A stretch of DNA of 9,398 nt. Source: Planctomycetaceae bacterium (lineage in GTDB: Bacteria; Planctomycetota; Planctomycetia; Pirellulales; Thermoguttaceae). The position numbers and the translations under genes are program-made. The notes below the pieces were generated by a model. It saw only the letters and a program-made list of their open reading frames with translations, searched no databases and was not told the origin of the DNA. Location: contig WRMR01000166.1 of the NCBI GenBank assembly GCA_009776995.1, positions 1 through 9,398 of the forward strand. Reading direction: 5' to 3'. The number at the start of each line of letters is the position of its first letter. Positions within the stretch are counted from its first letter, which is position 1. This document shows positions 1 to 5,939 of the stretch, piece after piece.

Positions 1-176
1 TTTTCTCGCTGGCGCATTAGATTGATCTTGATTGGCTCGAAGAGGCGTACCACCGAACTCGAAAGGACGGTGCCGCCGGAATTGACGGCGTAATGGGGAA
101 ACAATATGCGGCAAATCTTCGTGAGAGACTGCAAAATCTTCTTGATCGTCTGAAATCGGGTACGTACAAAGCCTAG
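1..176 (+). pseudogene. Group II intron-type reverse transcriptase, N-terminal remnant
   Basis: Reading from base 3, the frame gives FSLAH, a TAG stop (18-20), then IDLDWLEEAYHRTRKDGAAG followed by IDGVMGKQYAANLRERLQNL and LDRLKSGTYKA, ending at TAG (174-176). This matches from memory the N-terminal region of group II intron-encoded reverse transcriptases (AYRRTRKDGAxGIDG, then YxANLxxxLxxLLxRxKSGxYRAP), just before RT block 1. In an intact protein the reading would go on to PPVRRVxIPK and the rest of the polymerase, but here it stops at KA. So it is a truncated relic with one in-frame stop (probably a Leu codon, TTG to TAG) and loss of everything 3'. The true start lies left of the window. 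No intron RNA domain V is visible downstream. Confidence 0.72.
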
Positions 177-339
177 TCGTTTGGAGTTAAAAGATAATTA
201 AATTACTAATGTATCGAATAATCCATTTTTGTGAACAGCCTATTCGCTCTATCTTTACAGATAGAAATGAAGTACCTGATTTTTCCAACGTTCTTCACGG
301 CTATTATTGCAACTGCATCCAAAGTTTATCTCTCCAAAT

Positions 340-372
340 TACCCAAAATGTTAAATTGGGTATCTGAGATAC
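340..372. repeat. Two adjacent short inverted repeats
   Basis: TACCCAA (340-346) pairs perfectly with TTGGGTA (356-362) across a 9-base loop. Overlapping it, GTATCT-G-AGATAC (360-372) is a 13-base palindrome. They lie immediately 3' of the stop of the minus-strand DUF1559-like fragment, so they could be the remains of its transcription terminator. There is no T-tract on the minus strand after the stem, so this is weak. Confidence 0.3.
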
Positions 373-589
373 TTAACTCCAAACAGCTGCCCCATGGGTC
401 AGCACTCCACGGTTCTGGCCCCAGTTCCAATTCGTCAGGATATCCCCCAGCAACCGCGGTAACTTGTTCGTGCCGGCCATTCATCCTTCATGAGCGACGC
501 ATTGATATCGGACGGACAGCGGGTTGCACCCATGGGCTCCACTGTATTTTCTGCCACGGCAGGTTTTCACGGCGTTTTTTCCTTTTCAT
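373..589 (-). pseudogene. DUF1559-type (prepilin-like) gene fragment with two frameshifts
   Basis: On the minus strand three frames join into one plausible protein. The first is ENLPWQKIQWSPWVQ (about 568-524). After a shift near 522-523 it continues TRCPSDINASLMKDEWPART and SYRGCWG. After a second shift in a run of five G (444-448) it continues DILTNWNWGQNRGVLTHG and AAVWS, ending with TAA (373-375). The CPSD motif, followed by an (R)TxYxxCxGD stretch and then a NRGVF-like motif, is typical of the middle of DUF1559 / H-X9-DG proteins, a family greatly expanded in Planctomycetota that normally begins with a prepilin N-methylation helix. That N-terminus and the C-terminal DG box are both missing here. 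The family call rests on motif memory; the frameshift reconstruction comes directly from the sequence. An ATG at 587-589 heads the first frame but need not be a start. Confidence 0.5.
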
Positions 590-899
590 CCCTCGTATTT
601 TTCCTGGATTAGCGATTATATATTAAGGCTTTTACAGGAAAGTCACCGGATTACGTAAAGATTTTCTGTCATGATAACTTTTCCTGCATAATCTGGGATA
701 ATTTCTTTTTTTGATACGTAATAATGAAATACTATTTGTGTTTTGCCGCAAATTGGACTATAATGGGTGAAACAAACAGTTGCAATTTTTTTACAAAATT
801 GTGATTATTCTTTGACAACATTGGATTTGTGGAAAATTTTTTTGCCACACTTTTTTTGTAAGGGCTTACCACGATTTTGAGGGAGTTTTTTCAAGGATT
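590..899. other. AT-rich gene-free stretch upstream of the zinc-ribbon gene
   Basis: No convincing coding frame is seen on either strand. It holds an isolated TATAAT (759-764) with a poor -35, a perfect TTGACA (812-817), a small GTAAG-GG-CTTAC palindrome (858-869), and the 5' leader of the next gene. The strong A/T bias contrasts with the neighbouring genes and fits an intergenic region carrying promoters. Confidence 0.5.
812..840 (+). promoter_or_regulatory. Putative promoter for the zinc-ribbon/CPBP gene pair
   Basis: A perfect -35 TTGACA (812-817) is followed after 17 bases by AATTTT (835-840), only 3/6 to the -10 consensus. The distance to the ATG at 900 (about 55 bases of leader) is reasonable. 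The alternative is the good -10 TATAAT at 759-764, whose -35 is poor. Either could serve. Confidence 0.35.
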
Positions 900-1139
900 A
901 TGGGCGCAACGTACTACATTCAAATCTGTCCCACCTGTGGGCGACGTCTGGAAGTCAAAATCGAATACATCGGGCTTGAAGTAAATTGCTATCACTGTCG
1001 CGCCCGTTTTATCGCAGAAAATTCGTGTGATAATCGTATGTCTGGTTCATTATTTGTGTCACAGAACGCAAGTATAGCAGATGTAATAAGTTACTGCCCT
1101 CATTATGCGGGAGAGGGACCGGTTTCCTCGTTTTCTTGA
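900..1139 (+). CDS. Small zinc-ribbon protein (79 aa)
   Basis: The first 40 residues contain two CxxC knuckles, C10-P-T-C13 and C30-Y-H-C33, 16 residues apart, typical of a short treble-clef/zinc-ribbon that binds one zinc. The pattern (ICPTCGRRLEV, then the GLEVNCYHC turn) resembles small uncharacterised planctomycete proteins that I know by motif only. Residues 41-79 look unstructured and contain an extra C67-P-H pair. The ATG has an AAGGA only two bases upstream (893-897) and a better-looking GAGGGAG 14 bases upstream (879-885), so initiation signals are atypical. It precedes the CPBP protease gene by 42 bases in the same direction and may be co-transcribed with it. Function is unknown; regulatory protein or adaptor is a guess. 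Confidence 0.65.
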   Translation: MGATYYIQICPTCGRRLEVKIEYIGLEVNCYHCRARFIAENSCDNRMSGSLFVSQNASIADVISYCPHYAGEGPVSSFS

Positions 1140-1181
1140 AACCGCTTCATTTTCACAAAACGAAACAAAATATGGTCATCC

Positions 1182-1841
1182 ATGCAGGATTCTGAGAACG
1201 GGAATTCTCCCCTTGGCAACATGTCGGCTATGTTTTCGCCAGCGATGATGCTGACCCTGGTAGCCGTGCAAGTTGAAGGAGGACTGGCAATTCTCGCCAT
1301 CGTGATCGCCTGGTTTGCAGGCATCTCGTTGCGGGACATGTTCGCTTTTGAGCCGTTTCCCATTCTGATCGCAGTGGCCGCAACCATTCCCATGCTCGTT
1401 TTTTGCCGACTGGTTTATGTGCTGCCTTTCAAAATGGTCGATTTTACCCGCCGGTTCCTGCACTCGGTTTATCTTGATTTTATTCGTCACTGTTCCGTCT
1501 TGCAGCTTTTGCTCGTCGCGATCATGTCCGGCGTTGGCGAGGAACTGCTGTTTCGCGGGATTTTGCAAACTTCCATCACAAATGGTTGCGGCGGCGGGAC
1601 ATGGGGATTGGCCGTCGGTATCGGTGTGACTTCGATCCTGTTCGCCGTTGCTCACCCGATCAACAAGTTGTACGTTTTCTTGTGCTTTGTCATCGGCATT
1701 TACCTGGGACTGCTCTTTGCCTGGTCGGACAACAATCTCATCGTCCCGATCATCATTCATGCCCTGTACAATTTTGTTGTCTTTCTTGTCATGCCGCGCA
1801 TGGTCGGCTTTACTGCGGACACGCGCACACCGACAATGTAA
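1182..1841 (+). CDS. CPBP family intramembrane glutamic endopeptidase (CAAX/Abi type)
   Basis: This 219-aa, very hydrophobic protein carries the three catalytic signatures of the Rce1/CPBP (Abi) family: GEELLFRG (E120, E121, R125), FAVAH (F154, H158) and HALYN (H193, N197). Hydrophobic segments occur at about 26-46, 58-80, 104-118, 141-158, 164-181 and 186-204, consistent with an integral membrane protease. Family members cleave prenylated proteins in eukaryotes; in bacteria they are linked to bacteriocin self-immunity, signal-sequence processing or unknown roles. All core residues are intact, so it should be active. The chosen ATG has no clear Shine-Dalgarno; the next in-frame Met is residue 14 (1221). 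It lies 42 bases after the zinc-ribbon gene, probably in one transcript. No bacteriocin gene is visible nearby, so the substrate cannot be inferred. Confidence 0.88.
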   Translation: MQDSENGNSPLGNMSAMFSPAMMLTLVAVQVEGGLAILAIVIAWFAGISLRDMFAFEPFPILIAVAATIPMLVFCRLVYVLPFKMVDFTRRFLHSVYLDFIRHCSVLQLLLVAIMSGVGEELLFRGILQTSITNGCGGGTWGLAVGIGVTSILFAVAHPINKLYVFLCFVIGIYLGLLFAWSDNNLIVPIIIHALYNFVVFLVMPRMVGFTADTRTPTM

Positions 1842-1854
1842 ATTTCCCGTCCTC

Positions 1855-1883
1855 TTGATAATCGGCCGGCTTTCGATTAGGAT
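1855..1883 (+). promoter_or_regulatory. Putative hemB promoter with an inverted repeat in the spacer
   Basis: TTGATA (1855-1860), a 17-base spacer and TAGGAT (1878-1883) form a sigma70-like promoter 14 bases after the CPBP stop. The spacing and the TTGATA -35 match the promoter at 6042-6070. A perfect 6+6 inverted repeat, TAATCG-N9-CGATTA (1859-1864/1874-1879), lies between and over the two boxes, where a repressor would block polymerase. That it is an operator is inference. Transcription from here would start near 1890, upstream of the MITE-like element. Confidence 0.45.
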
Positions 1884-1901
1884 CAAAGTGAGTTCCAATT
1901 T

Positions 1902-2022
1902 GGAGTCACACAAAAAGAAACGTAAACATTTCCATCAGAGCCGCGAGAGCCGTCGAGCGGAATGACCGCTCCGTAACCGTCGCGGCTCTGATTGATCGAA
2001 CAGCTTGTTTTGGCGTGAGTCC
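1902..2022 (+). mobile_element. MITE-like inverted-repeat element, copy 1 (complete)
   Basis: This ~121-bp unit recurs at 8950-9069 (inverted, roughly 87% identical by eye) and in part at 5869-5939. Its ends are imperfect terminal inverted repeats: the left end GGAGTCACACAAAA resembles the reverse complement of the right end, GGACTCACGCCAAAA. Inside are a perfect 13-bp stem, ATCAGAGCCGCGA (1934-1946) with TCGCGGCTCTGAT (1980-1992), and a nested hairpin, GAGCGG (1955-1960) with CCGCTC (1966-1971). There is no transposase gene. Flanks show no clear target-site duplication beyond short T runs. It sits entirely in the hemB 5' leader, ending 34 bases before the hemB start codon, so its hairpins would be transcribed with hemB. 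Confidence 0.72.
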
Positions 2023-2056
2023 TTTGCCACCCAACAGTATCATCTGTGAGGTCAAA

Positions 2057-3076
2057 ATGCAACAAAATGCAGATTTCCCGGCAGGCAAATTTCCGGTGGT
2101 TCGGATGCGCCGGTTGCGCTACAATCCCCTGGTGCGCAATCTGGTTCAGGAAACGGTCGTCACACCGGACAAGTTGATTTATCCCCTGTTCGTGCGTCCG
2201 GGCCAGGGGATTCGCACACCGATCGGTTCCATGCCCGGCGTGTGCCAACTGTCGATTGACGAACTCGTCCGCGAAGTCAACATACTGAAAGACCTCGGCC
2301 TCGGCGGCATTCTGCTGTTCGGCATTCCTGAAGAGAAAGACGCCTGCGGCTCGGACGCAACCAAAGACAACGGCATCATCGCCCAGGCCGTTCGGGCGGT
2401 CAAGGACGCGGTGCAGGACAAGCTCATGGTGGTGACCGACCTCTGCTTTTGTGAATACACCGATCACGGCCACTGCGGCATTCTCAACGATCACACGGGG
2501 CATGTTGACGTCGATAATGACGCGACACTACGTATCATTGCGGAACAGGCACTCGTTCACGCACGAGCCGGTGCCGATCTGATTGCACCCAGCGGCATGA
2601 TTGACGGAATGATCGGTGCGATTCGCTCGGCACTGGACCAAAACCGCTTTGAACACCTGCCGGTGCTAAGCTATGCGGCCAAGTATGCGAGCGGTTTTTA
2701 CGGCCCGTTTCGCGAGGCGGCGGAAAGTACGCCGCAATTTGGTGACCGCCGCTCATATCAGATGGACCCCGCCGCAGTAGCAGAACAGGCACTGCGCGAA
2801 GTCGAACTCGACTTGGCCGAAGGTGCAGACATGGTCATGGTCAAACCGGCCATGGCCTATCTCGACGTCATTCGCATGGTGCATGAGCATTTTCCCGGCG
2901 TACCGCTGGCTGCCTACAATGTGTCAGGCGAATACAGCATGGTCAAGGCCGCCGCCGAACGCGGCTGGATCGATGAAAGCCGCGTCGTCCGTGAGACATT
3001 GACCGCTATCCGCCGCGCCGGGGCGGGTATCATCATCACGTACTGGGCGAAAGACATCGCACAAAACATCATTTGA
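2057..3076 (+). CDS. hemB: Delta-aminolevulinic acid dehydratase (porphobilinogen synthase)
   Basis: Condenses two 5-aminolevulinate molecules into porphobilinogen, the first common step of tetrapyrrole (haem) synthesis, in the cytoplasm. The 339-aa product has the family's usual length and signatures. The cysteine-rich metal site is DLCFCEYTDHGHCG (C130, C132, C140), indicating a zinc-dependent enzyme. The two active-site lysines are K209 in SYAAKYASGFYGPFR and K263 in VMVKPAMAYLD, the Schiff-base lysine. The C-terminal ITYWAKD motif is also present. The ATG at 2057 is preferred over the upstream in-frame GTG at 2015 because it has GAGGT four bases upstream (2048-2052) and because the GTG lies inside the repeat element. 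No other haem genes are adjacent. Its long leader carries the MITE-like hairpins, which may influence expression. Confidence 0.97.
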   Translation: MQQNADFPAGKFPVVRMRRLRYNPLVRNLVQETVVTPDKLIYPLFVRPGQGIRTPIGSMPGVCQLSIDELVREVNILKDLGLGGILLFGIPEEKDACGSDATKDNGIIAQAVRAVKDAVQDKLMVVTDLCFCEYTDHGHCGILNDHTGHVDVDNDATLRIIAEQALVHARAGADLIAPSGMIDGMIGAIRSALDQNRFEHLPVLSYAAKYASGFYGPFREAAESTPQFGDRRSYQMDPAAVAEQALREVELDLAEGADMVMVKPAMAYLDVIRMVHEHFPGVPLAAYNVSGEYSMVKAAAERGWIDESRVVRETLTAIRRAGAGIIITYWAKDIAQNII

Positions 3077-3177
3077 TCGATGATCTTTTGCCGGCATCGT
3101 CCGAAAAGGTTTTGTTTTCGCTTGCATTGGAACGAAAATTCCATCCGAATACATTTTCGCGACCACGATATTCCAAT

Positions 3178-3207
3178 AAAAAAACCGATCGGGAACCACC
3201 CGGTCGG
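3178..3207 (-). terminator. Rho-independent terminator of the tRNA-Cys transcript
   Basis: Read on the minus strand, the stem CCGACCGGG (3207-3199), a five-base loop and CCCGATCGG (3193-3185) are followed by seven T (3184-3178). One G-U wobble occurs in the nine-pair stem. It begins 25 bases beyond the tRNA 3' end, in the right orientation for that gene. On the plus strand there is no T-tract, so it would not terminate hemB by the classical mechanism. Confidence 0.85.
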
Positions 3208-3231
3208 CCTTATGAACTAAAATCAAAAAAG

Positions 3232-3304
3232 AGGCGCCGCCCGGACTCGAACCGGGATATAACGGATTTGCAATCCGCTGCCTTAGCCATTTGGCTACGG
3301 CGCC
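3232..3304 (-). tRNA. tRNA-Cys (GCA)
   Basis: Read from 3304 down to 3232 this folds as a full cloverleaf. The acceptor stem is GGCGCCG/CGGCGCC, the D-arm GCC/GGC, and the anticodon stem GCGGA/TCCGT with loop TTGCAAA (anticodon GCA). The variable loop has five bases, and the T-arm is CCCGG/CCGGG with loop TTCGAGT. The unpaired base 73 is U (3232), an identity element for cysteinyl-tRNA synthetase, which supports the assignment. The 3' CCA is not encoded and must be added by nucleotidyltransferase. It stands alone between two plus-strand genes, with its own terminator and promoter-like boxes. Confidence 0.96.
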
Positions 3305-3315
3305 GTGCGTGCAGA

Positions 3316-3344
3316 GAGATAATGATCCCCCGACATTACGTCAA
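3316..3344 (-). promoter_or_regulatory. Putative tRNA-Cys promoter
   Basis: On the minus strand TTGACG (3344-3339) and TATCTC (3321-3316) are 17 bases apart; with 16 the -10 reads TTATCT. The -10 lies 11 bases before the mature tRNA 5' end, giving a very short leader. The -35 is 5/6 to consensus and the -10 is weak. Position is the main support. Confidence 0.42.
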
Positions 3345-3429
3345 AGCGTATCAAACTCCTGATTTTTCGCAAGGGGGGTGATACAATTCAGAATTTTGCT
3401 CAAAATACAAAATTACTCACGGTACGACT

Positions 3430-5235
3430 ATGCTCGGTTTTTGCAAAAGACAACATCGGGAAACGGTTGACTTGCGGGAGATTTTCCCGTTGCGGGAAAA
3501 AAACGGGGAAAAACAGTTTCTCTGGCAGGCCAGCGAGAGGGACAATCAGGCGATGGTTCACAGTTCGCGGCTGGGAACGTTTTTCGCCGATCTTGGCCCG
3601 TTTCTCGCCGTGATGCAAGGGTATTGCCACCCCGACAAAACCGCGACATCCGAATCCAACGAGCGTTTTTTGATCGATTTTTTGCGGGACTACCGTTCAA
3701 GCGGCGATTTTCATACGCCCACGACGGACGGCTGTTATACGATCTGTCTCGTTGACGGTGTCAAAGGCAAGGTCTTTCTCTATCGAAATCTCGTCGGCAG
3801 TTCGCTGACCTATTACACGTTGACAGACGAAGGCTTTTATTGGGGTAACAACTTTGCGCAAATCGTTCGCACACGTCGAACGGCGAAATCGCTTGACGAA
3901 ACAATGCTGCCAGTCCTGTTTTTGGGACGCTACCCAACCGGCAACAAAACGCTGCTCAAAGAGGTTTTCCGACTTTCACCGGGTGAACTGGTTGTGTTTG
4001 ACGGCAAAACAGTTGGCACGGAACAAGTCACAACGTTTCGCGATCTTGATGAATCCCGAAAGACAAACGAAGCGGAATCGATTGAACGAGTTGATGCGGT
4101 TCTTTCTGAAATTCTGGAAGACTGGGGTAGCCTCTACCCGAACTCGGCCAACCTCCTGTCCGGCGGGATTGACAGTACCTACGTACAAATCAAGTGGAAT
4201 GATTGGTGGCACTCAGCCAAACCCGGTGCGCAAGACGACAAACCGCTCAGTGCCGTCGTTTGGCTGGATCACCCGAGAACCAAGCCGGACCTGGACTACA
4301 CGCTTTCTGCTGTGAAAGCAACCGGGTCGCGCAACATTGCCATCGAACAGCCGCTGCCGACGCCGGAGTTCCTGACGCAAACCATCGCACGCAACGGCGA
4401 GTTCCCGAATCACGTCCAGTCTATGTATTTCGACACGCTGGCCAAAGGGATGCGGGAACACGGCATCGACGCGGGCATCATCGGCCAAGGGGCCGACGGA
4501 CTGTTTGGATACTACCCGCAAGATTTCATCCTGGGAGCCAAACGCTGGCAAAAACGGCTTCCACTGCGTTTCCTCAGACGCATGGCAGTCTTTTGTGGTC
4601 GAAAACTGGGAAAGGATTACACGGCTGAACTTGTGCAATTGGCAAATGTGATTGATGATGTGCGGCACCCGCTTCATCCGGTCAATACAGTCACAGTCTT
4701 TACAGATTGGACTATGCTTGAAAGGAGTTTTGGCGATGCACAAATCCAGGAAGCGGTCGATTACAAACTGAGATTGCTTTATCAACTGGATGTGCCACAT
4801 GACCCGTTGAACCTGCAACTGTCTCTGCTTGCCTGTTATGTTTGGGAAGCCGCCGTGACTGCTTCGTACTGGTCGCAGTTGTTCGCCGAGAATGGGTTAG
4901 CGATGTGTTCACCGTTCCTGGATTCGCGCATGAATCGGGTGGCCTTGAATATTGATCTTGACGCCCATTTTGTTCCCGGCAACCCGAAACAGGTTCTCAA
5001 AAAAGCGTTGGTGAGGCACGTGCCCGCTGAGGTGGTCAACCGTTCGAAACTGGGGTTCGGGCAACCGATCTTCGAATGGCTTTCCCCTGGCGGCACATTT
5101 CGCGAACGTGCCGAAGCGATTCGTACCTTCGATTGGTTCCCCGAATCGACGAAACGGGAACTGCTCGCAAAACCCAACTGGTGCCTCTGGACAATGCTCT
5201 GCTTCGACATCTGGCACGATGTGATCTTTGGGTGA
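3430..5235 (+). CDS. Asparagine synthetase-like ATP-dependent amide synthetase lacking the glutaminase Cys
   Basis: A 601-aa two-domain protein. The C-terminal synthetase half has the PP-loop LSGGIDST (243-250), GQGADGLFGYY (352-362; GEGADELFGGY in AsnB), SPFLDSRM (494-501) and KLGFGQP (540-546), so it should bind ATP and adenylate a carboxylate. The N-terminal half (about 28-200) keeps the outline of a class II amidotransferase fold (DGCYTICLVD, YRNLVGSSLTYY, FYWGNNFAQI). It does not begin with the catalytic Cys2 of MCGI-type enzymes: it starts MLGFCK, and Cys5 sits before a ~25-residue extension. Loss of this Cys is known in beta-lactam synthetases, carbapenam synthetase and lasso-peptide cyclases, which join an internal amine instead of glutamine ammonia. 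No peptide precursor or biosynthetic partner is visible beside it. The ATG lacks a clear Shine-Dalgarno; an in-frame Met42 (3553) is an alternative that would cut into the N-terminal domain. No stop intervenes back to 3382, but no other start codon is found there. Confidence 0.8.
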   Translation: MLGFCKRQHRETVDLREIFPLREKNGEKQFLWQASERDNQAMVHSSRLGTFFADLGPFLAVMQGYCHPDKTATSESNERFLIDFLRDYRSSGDFHTPTTDGCYTICLVDGVKGKVFLYRNLVGSSLTYYTLTDEGFYWGNNFAQIVRTRRTAKSLDETMLPVLFLGRYPTGNKTLLKEVFRLSPGELVVFDGKTVGTEQVTTFRDLDESRKTNEAESIERVDAVLSEILEDWGSLYPNSANLLSGGIDSTYVQIKWNDWWHSAKPGAQDDKPLSAVVWLDHPRTKPDLDYTLSAVKATGSRNIAIEQPLPTPEFLTQTIARNGEFPNHVQSMYFDTLAKGMREHGIDAGIIGQGADGLFGYYPQDFILGAKRWQKRLPLRFLRRMAVFCGRKLGKDYTAELVQLANVIDDVRHPLHPVNTVTVFTDWTMLERSFGDAQIQEAVDYKLRLLYQLDVPHDPLNLQLSLLACYVWEAAVTASYWSQLFAENGLAMCSPFLDSRMNRVALNIDLDAHFVPGNPKQVLKKALVRHVPAEVVNRSKLGFGQPIFEWLSPGGTFRERAEAIRTFDWFPESTKRELLAKPNWCLWTMLCFDIWHDVIFG

Positions 5236-5236
5236 A

Positions 5237-5252
5237 GCAGGGCAGTCCCTGC
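5237..5252. other. Hairpin just after the synthetase-like gene
   Basis: GCAGGG (5237-5242) pairs with CCCTGC (5247-5252) across a four-base loop, beginning two bases after the stop codon. No T-tract follows, so it is not a standard intrinsic terminator. It may protect the mRNA 3' end or act with Rho. Confidence 0.35.
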
Positions 5253-5280
5253 GGTGACATCCAGACTAAATCAATCAATG

Positions 5281-5437
5281 TTATACCGCACAACGCCATG
5301 GACTTTGCATTGATGTCTGCGAACTTTGTGCATCCCTTTGTGTTCTTTGTGTTGAAATATTTAATACAAATGCCGCAAAGCTTTTCACAAAGGTCACAAA
5401 ATGAATACCAGTCCAATGGCGTTCGGCAGGATATGCC
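5281..5437. repeat. Inverted-repeat element (family R2), arm A plus divergent half-arm
   Basis: The left arm (5281-5357), read on the minus strand, is TTTCAACACAAAGAACACAA through CAAAGTCCATGGCGTTG. It recurs on the plus strand at 5791-5868 at about 80% identity by eye. The right part (5381-5437) is a shorter, divergent plus-strand version: TTTTCACAAAGGTCACAAAA through CAGTCCAATGGCGTTCGGCA. The two halves face each other, giving a ~155-bp unit bounded by ~25-bp imperfect inverted ends (TATACCGCACAACGCCATGG and the reverse complement of the right end, ATATCCTGCCGAACGCCATT). It has no coding capacity. It could be a miniature non-autonomous transposable element or a decayed palindromic intergenic repeat. 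Confidence 0.55.
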
Positions 5438-5590
5438 AAATGTCTCATGGAGGGACGCGGTTTTCCGTGTTGGGGATGAATGTGCCGAGCTATCCTCAAA
5501 AGTTGTGTATGGTTGAAAAGAAGTGGTGGTATTGAAAAAAAGTGAGTATTAAGATGAACCATCATTTTTCGTATCTGTTCACGGGTTATG

Positions 5591-5772
5591 TTTTTTACCA
5601 CGAAGGCAGGGTGGTCACGCCCTGACCGCCGAATCCGTGTTTGATTGTCAATGCGACAGGTCCTATTCTTTTTCTTTTAAAAAACGATTCGATGAAATGA
5701 AGGTTTTTGACAATTCCTGTGGCGGTCACGATCAGACCGGCCTGCCTTGAAATCTCTTCGTGTTGAAAAATG
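5591..5772. repeat. Inverted-repeat element (family R3) with GGYGGTCA hairpins
   Basis: The left end (5595-5630) contains ACCACGAAGGCAGG and then the hairpin GGTGGTCA/TGACCGCC (5610-5617/5623-5630). The right end (5721-5772) is a similar sequence inverted: GGCGGTCACGATCAGACCGG, CCTGCCTT, then CTTCGTGTTGAAAAATG. Inside, ATTGTCAA (5644-5651) and TTGACAAT (5707-5714) continue the symmetry. The whole is a ~180-bp imperfect palindrome with a T/A-rich centre. A further hairpin of the same kind lies at 6152-6172. Confidence 0.5.
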
Positions 5773-5805
5773 ATCGTGAACGGTTGCCATTTTTCAACAC
5801 AAAGA
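5755..5805. repeat. Strong 18-bp stem hairpin at the junction of two repeats
   Basis: TCTTCGTGTTGAAAAATG (5755-5772) is the reverse complement of CATTTTTCAACACAAAGA (5788-5805) with 17 of 18 positions paired, across a 15-base loop. It arises where the right end of family R3 meets the family R2 arm; the two families share this outer sequence, so they may be ends of related elements. No T-tract follows, so terminator function is unlikely. Confidence 0.65.
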
Positions 5806-5868
5806 TCACCAGGGAGTGCACAAAGTTCACAGATACAAAATGTAAAGTCCATGGCGTTGCACGATATA
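5791..5868 (+). repeat. Family R2 repeat arm, copy B
   Basis: An inverted copy of 5357-5281. Shared blocks include TTTCAACACAAAGA, GCACAAAGTTC and AAAGTCCATGGCGTTG. It stops at GATATA (5868), where the half MITE-like element begins without a gap, a junction that suggests insertion of one element into another or recombination between them. Confidence 0.6.
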
Positions 5869-5939
5869 TCGAGCGAAATGACCGCTCCGTTACCGTCGCG
5901 GCTCTGAATGATCGAACAGCTGACTTCCGCGCGAGTCCT
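5869..5939 (+). mobile_element. MITE-like element, copy 2 (right half only)
   Basis: Matches bases 1953-2023 of copy 1 over the same 71-base length, with blocks TCGAGCG, ATGACCGCTCCGT, ACCGTCGCGGCTCTGA, ATGATCGAACAGCT and GAGTCCT. The left half, including one arm of the 13-bp stem and the left terminal repeat, is missing and replaced by the family R2 arm. Without that arm it cannot form the large stem, and it is presumably immobile. Confidence 0.7.

Noticed and set aside
231..626. Open frame of 131 residues on the plus strand beginning with GTG
   Set aside because: No Shine-Dalgarno, no recognisable domain, odd Cys/Arg-rich composition, and it runs antisense over the DUF1559-like fragment, which explains the GC-rich middle better.
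858..869. GTAAG-GG-CTTAC palindrome before the zinc-ribbon gene
   Set aside because: Only five pairs with a two-base loop; expected often by chance, so not called an operator.
1176..1913. 245-residue minus-strand open frame over the CPBP gene
   Set aside because: Highly charged, low-complexity antisense shadow of a hydrophobic membrane protein gene; the plus strand has intact catalytic motifs.
3102..3120. CGAAAA/TTTTCG stem after hemB as a terminator
   Set aside because: Six A/T-dominated pairs with no following T-run; too weak. No convincing hemB terminator was found.
3382..3387. TACAAT as a -10 box for the synthetase-like gene
   Set aside because: The -10 is good, but the sequence 17 bases upstream (CTGATT) is a poor -35 and no other support was found; left as a possibility only.
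5076..5516. Plus-strand open frame spanning the end of the synthetase-like gene and the repeats
   Set aside because: It overlaps the real gene in another frame and then reads through the R2 inverted repeat; similar peptides (NTKxTKxCTKF type) recur only because the repeat recurs.
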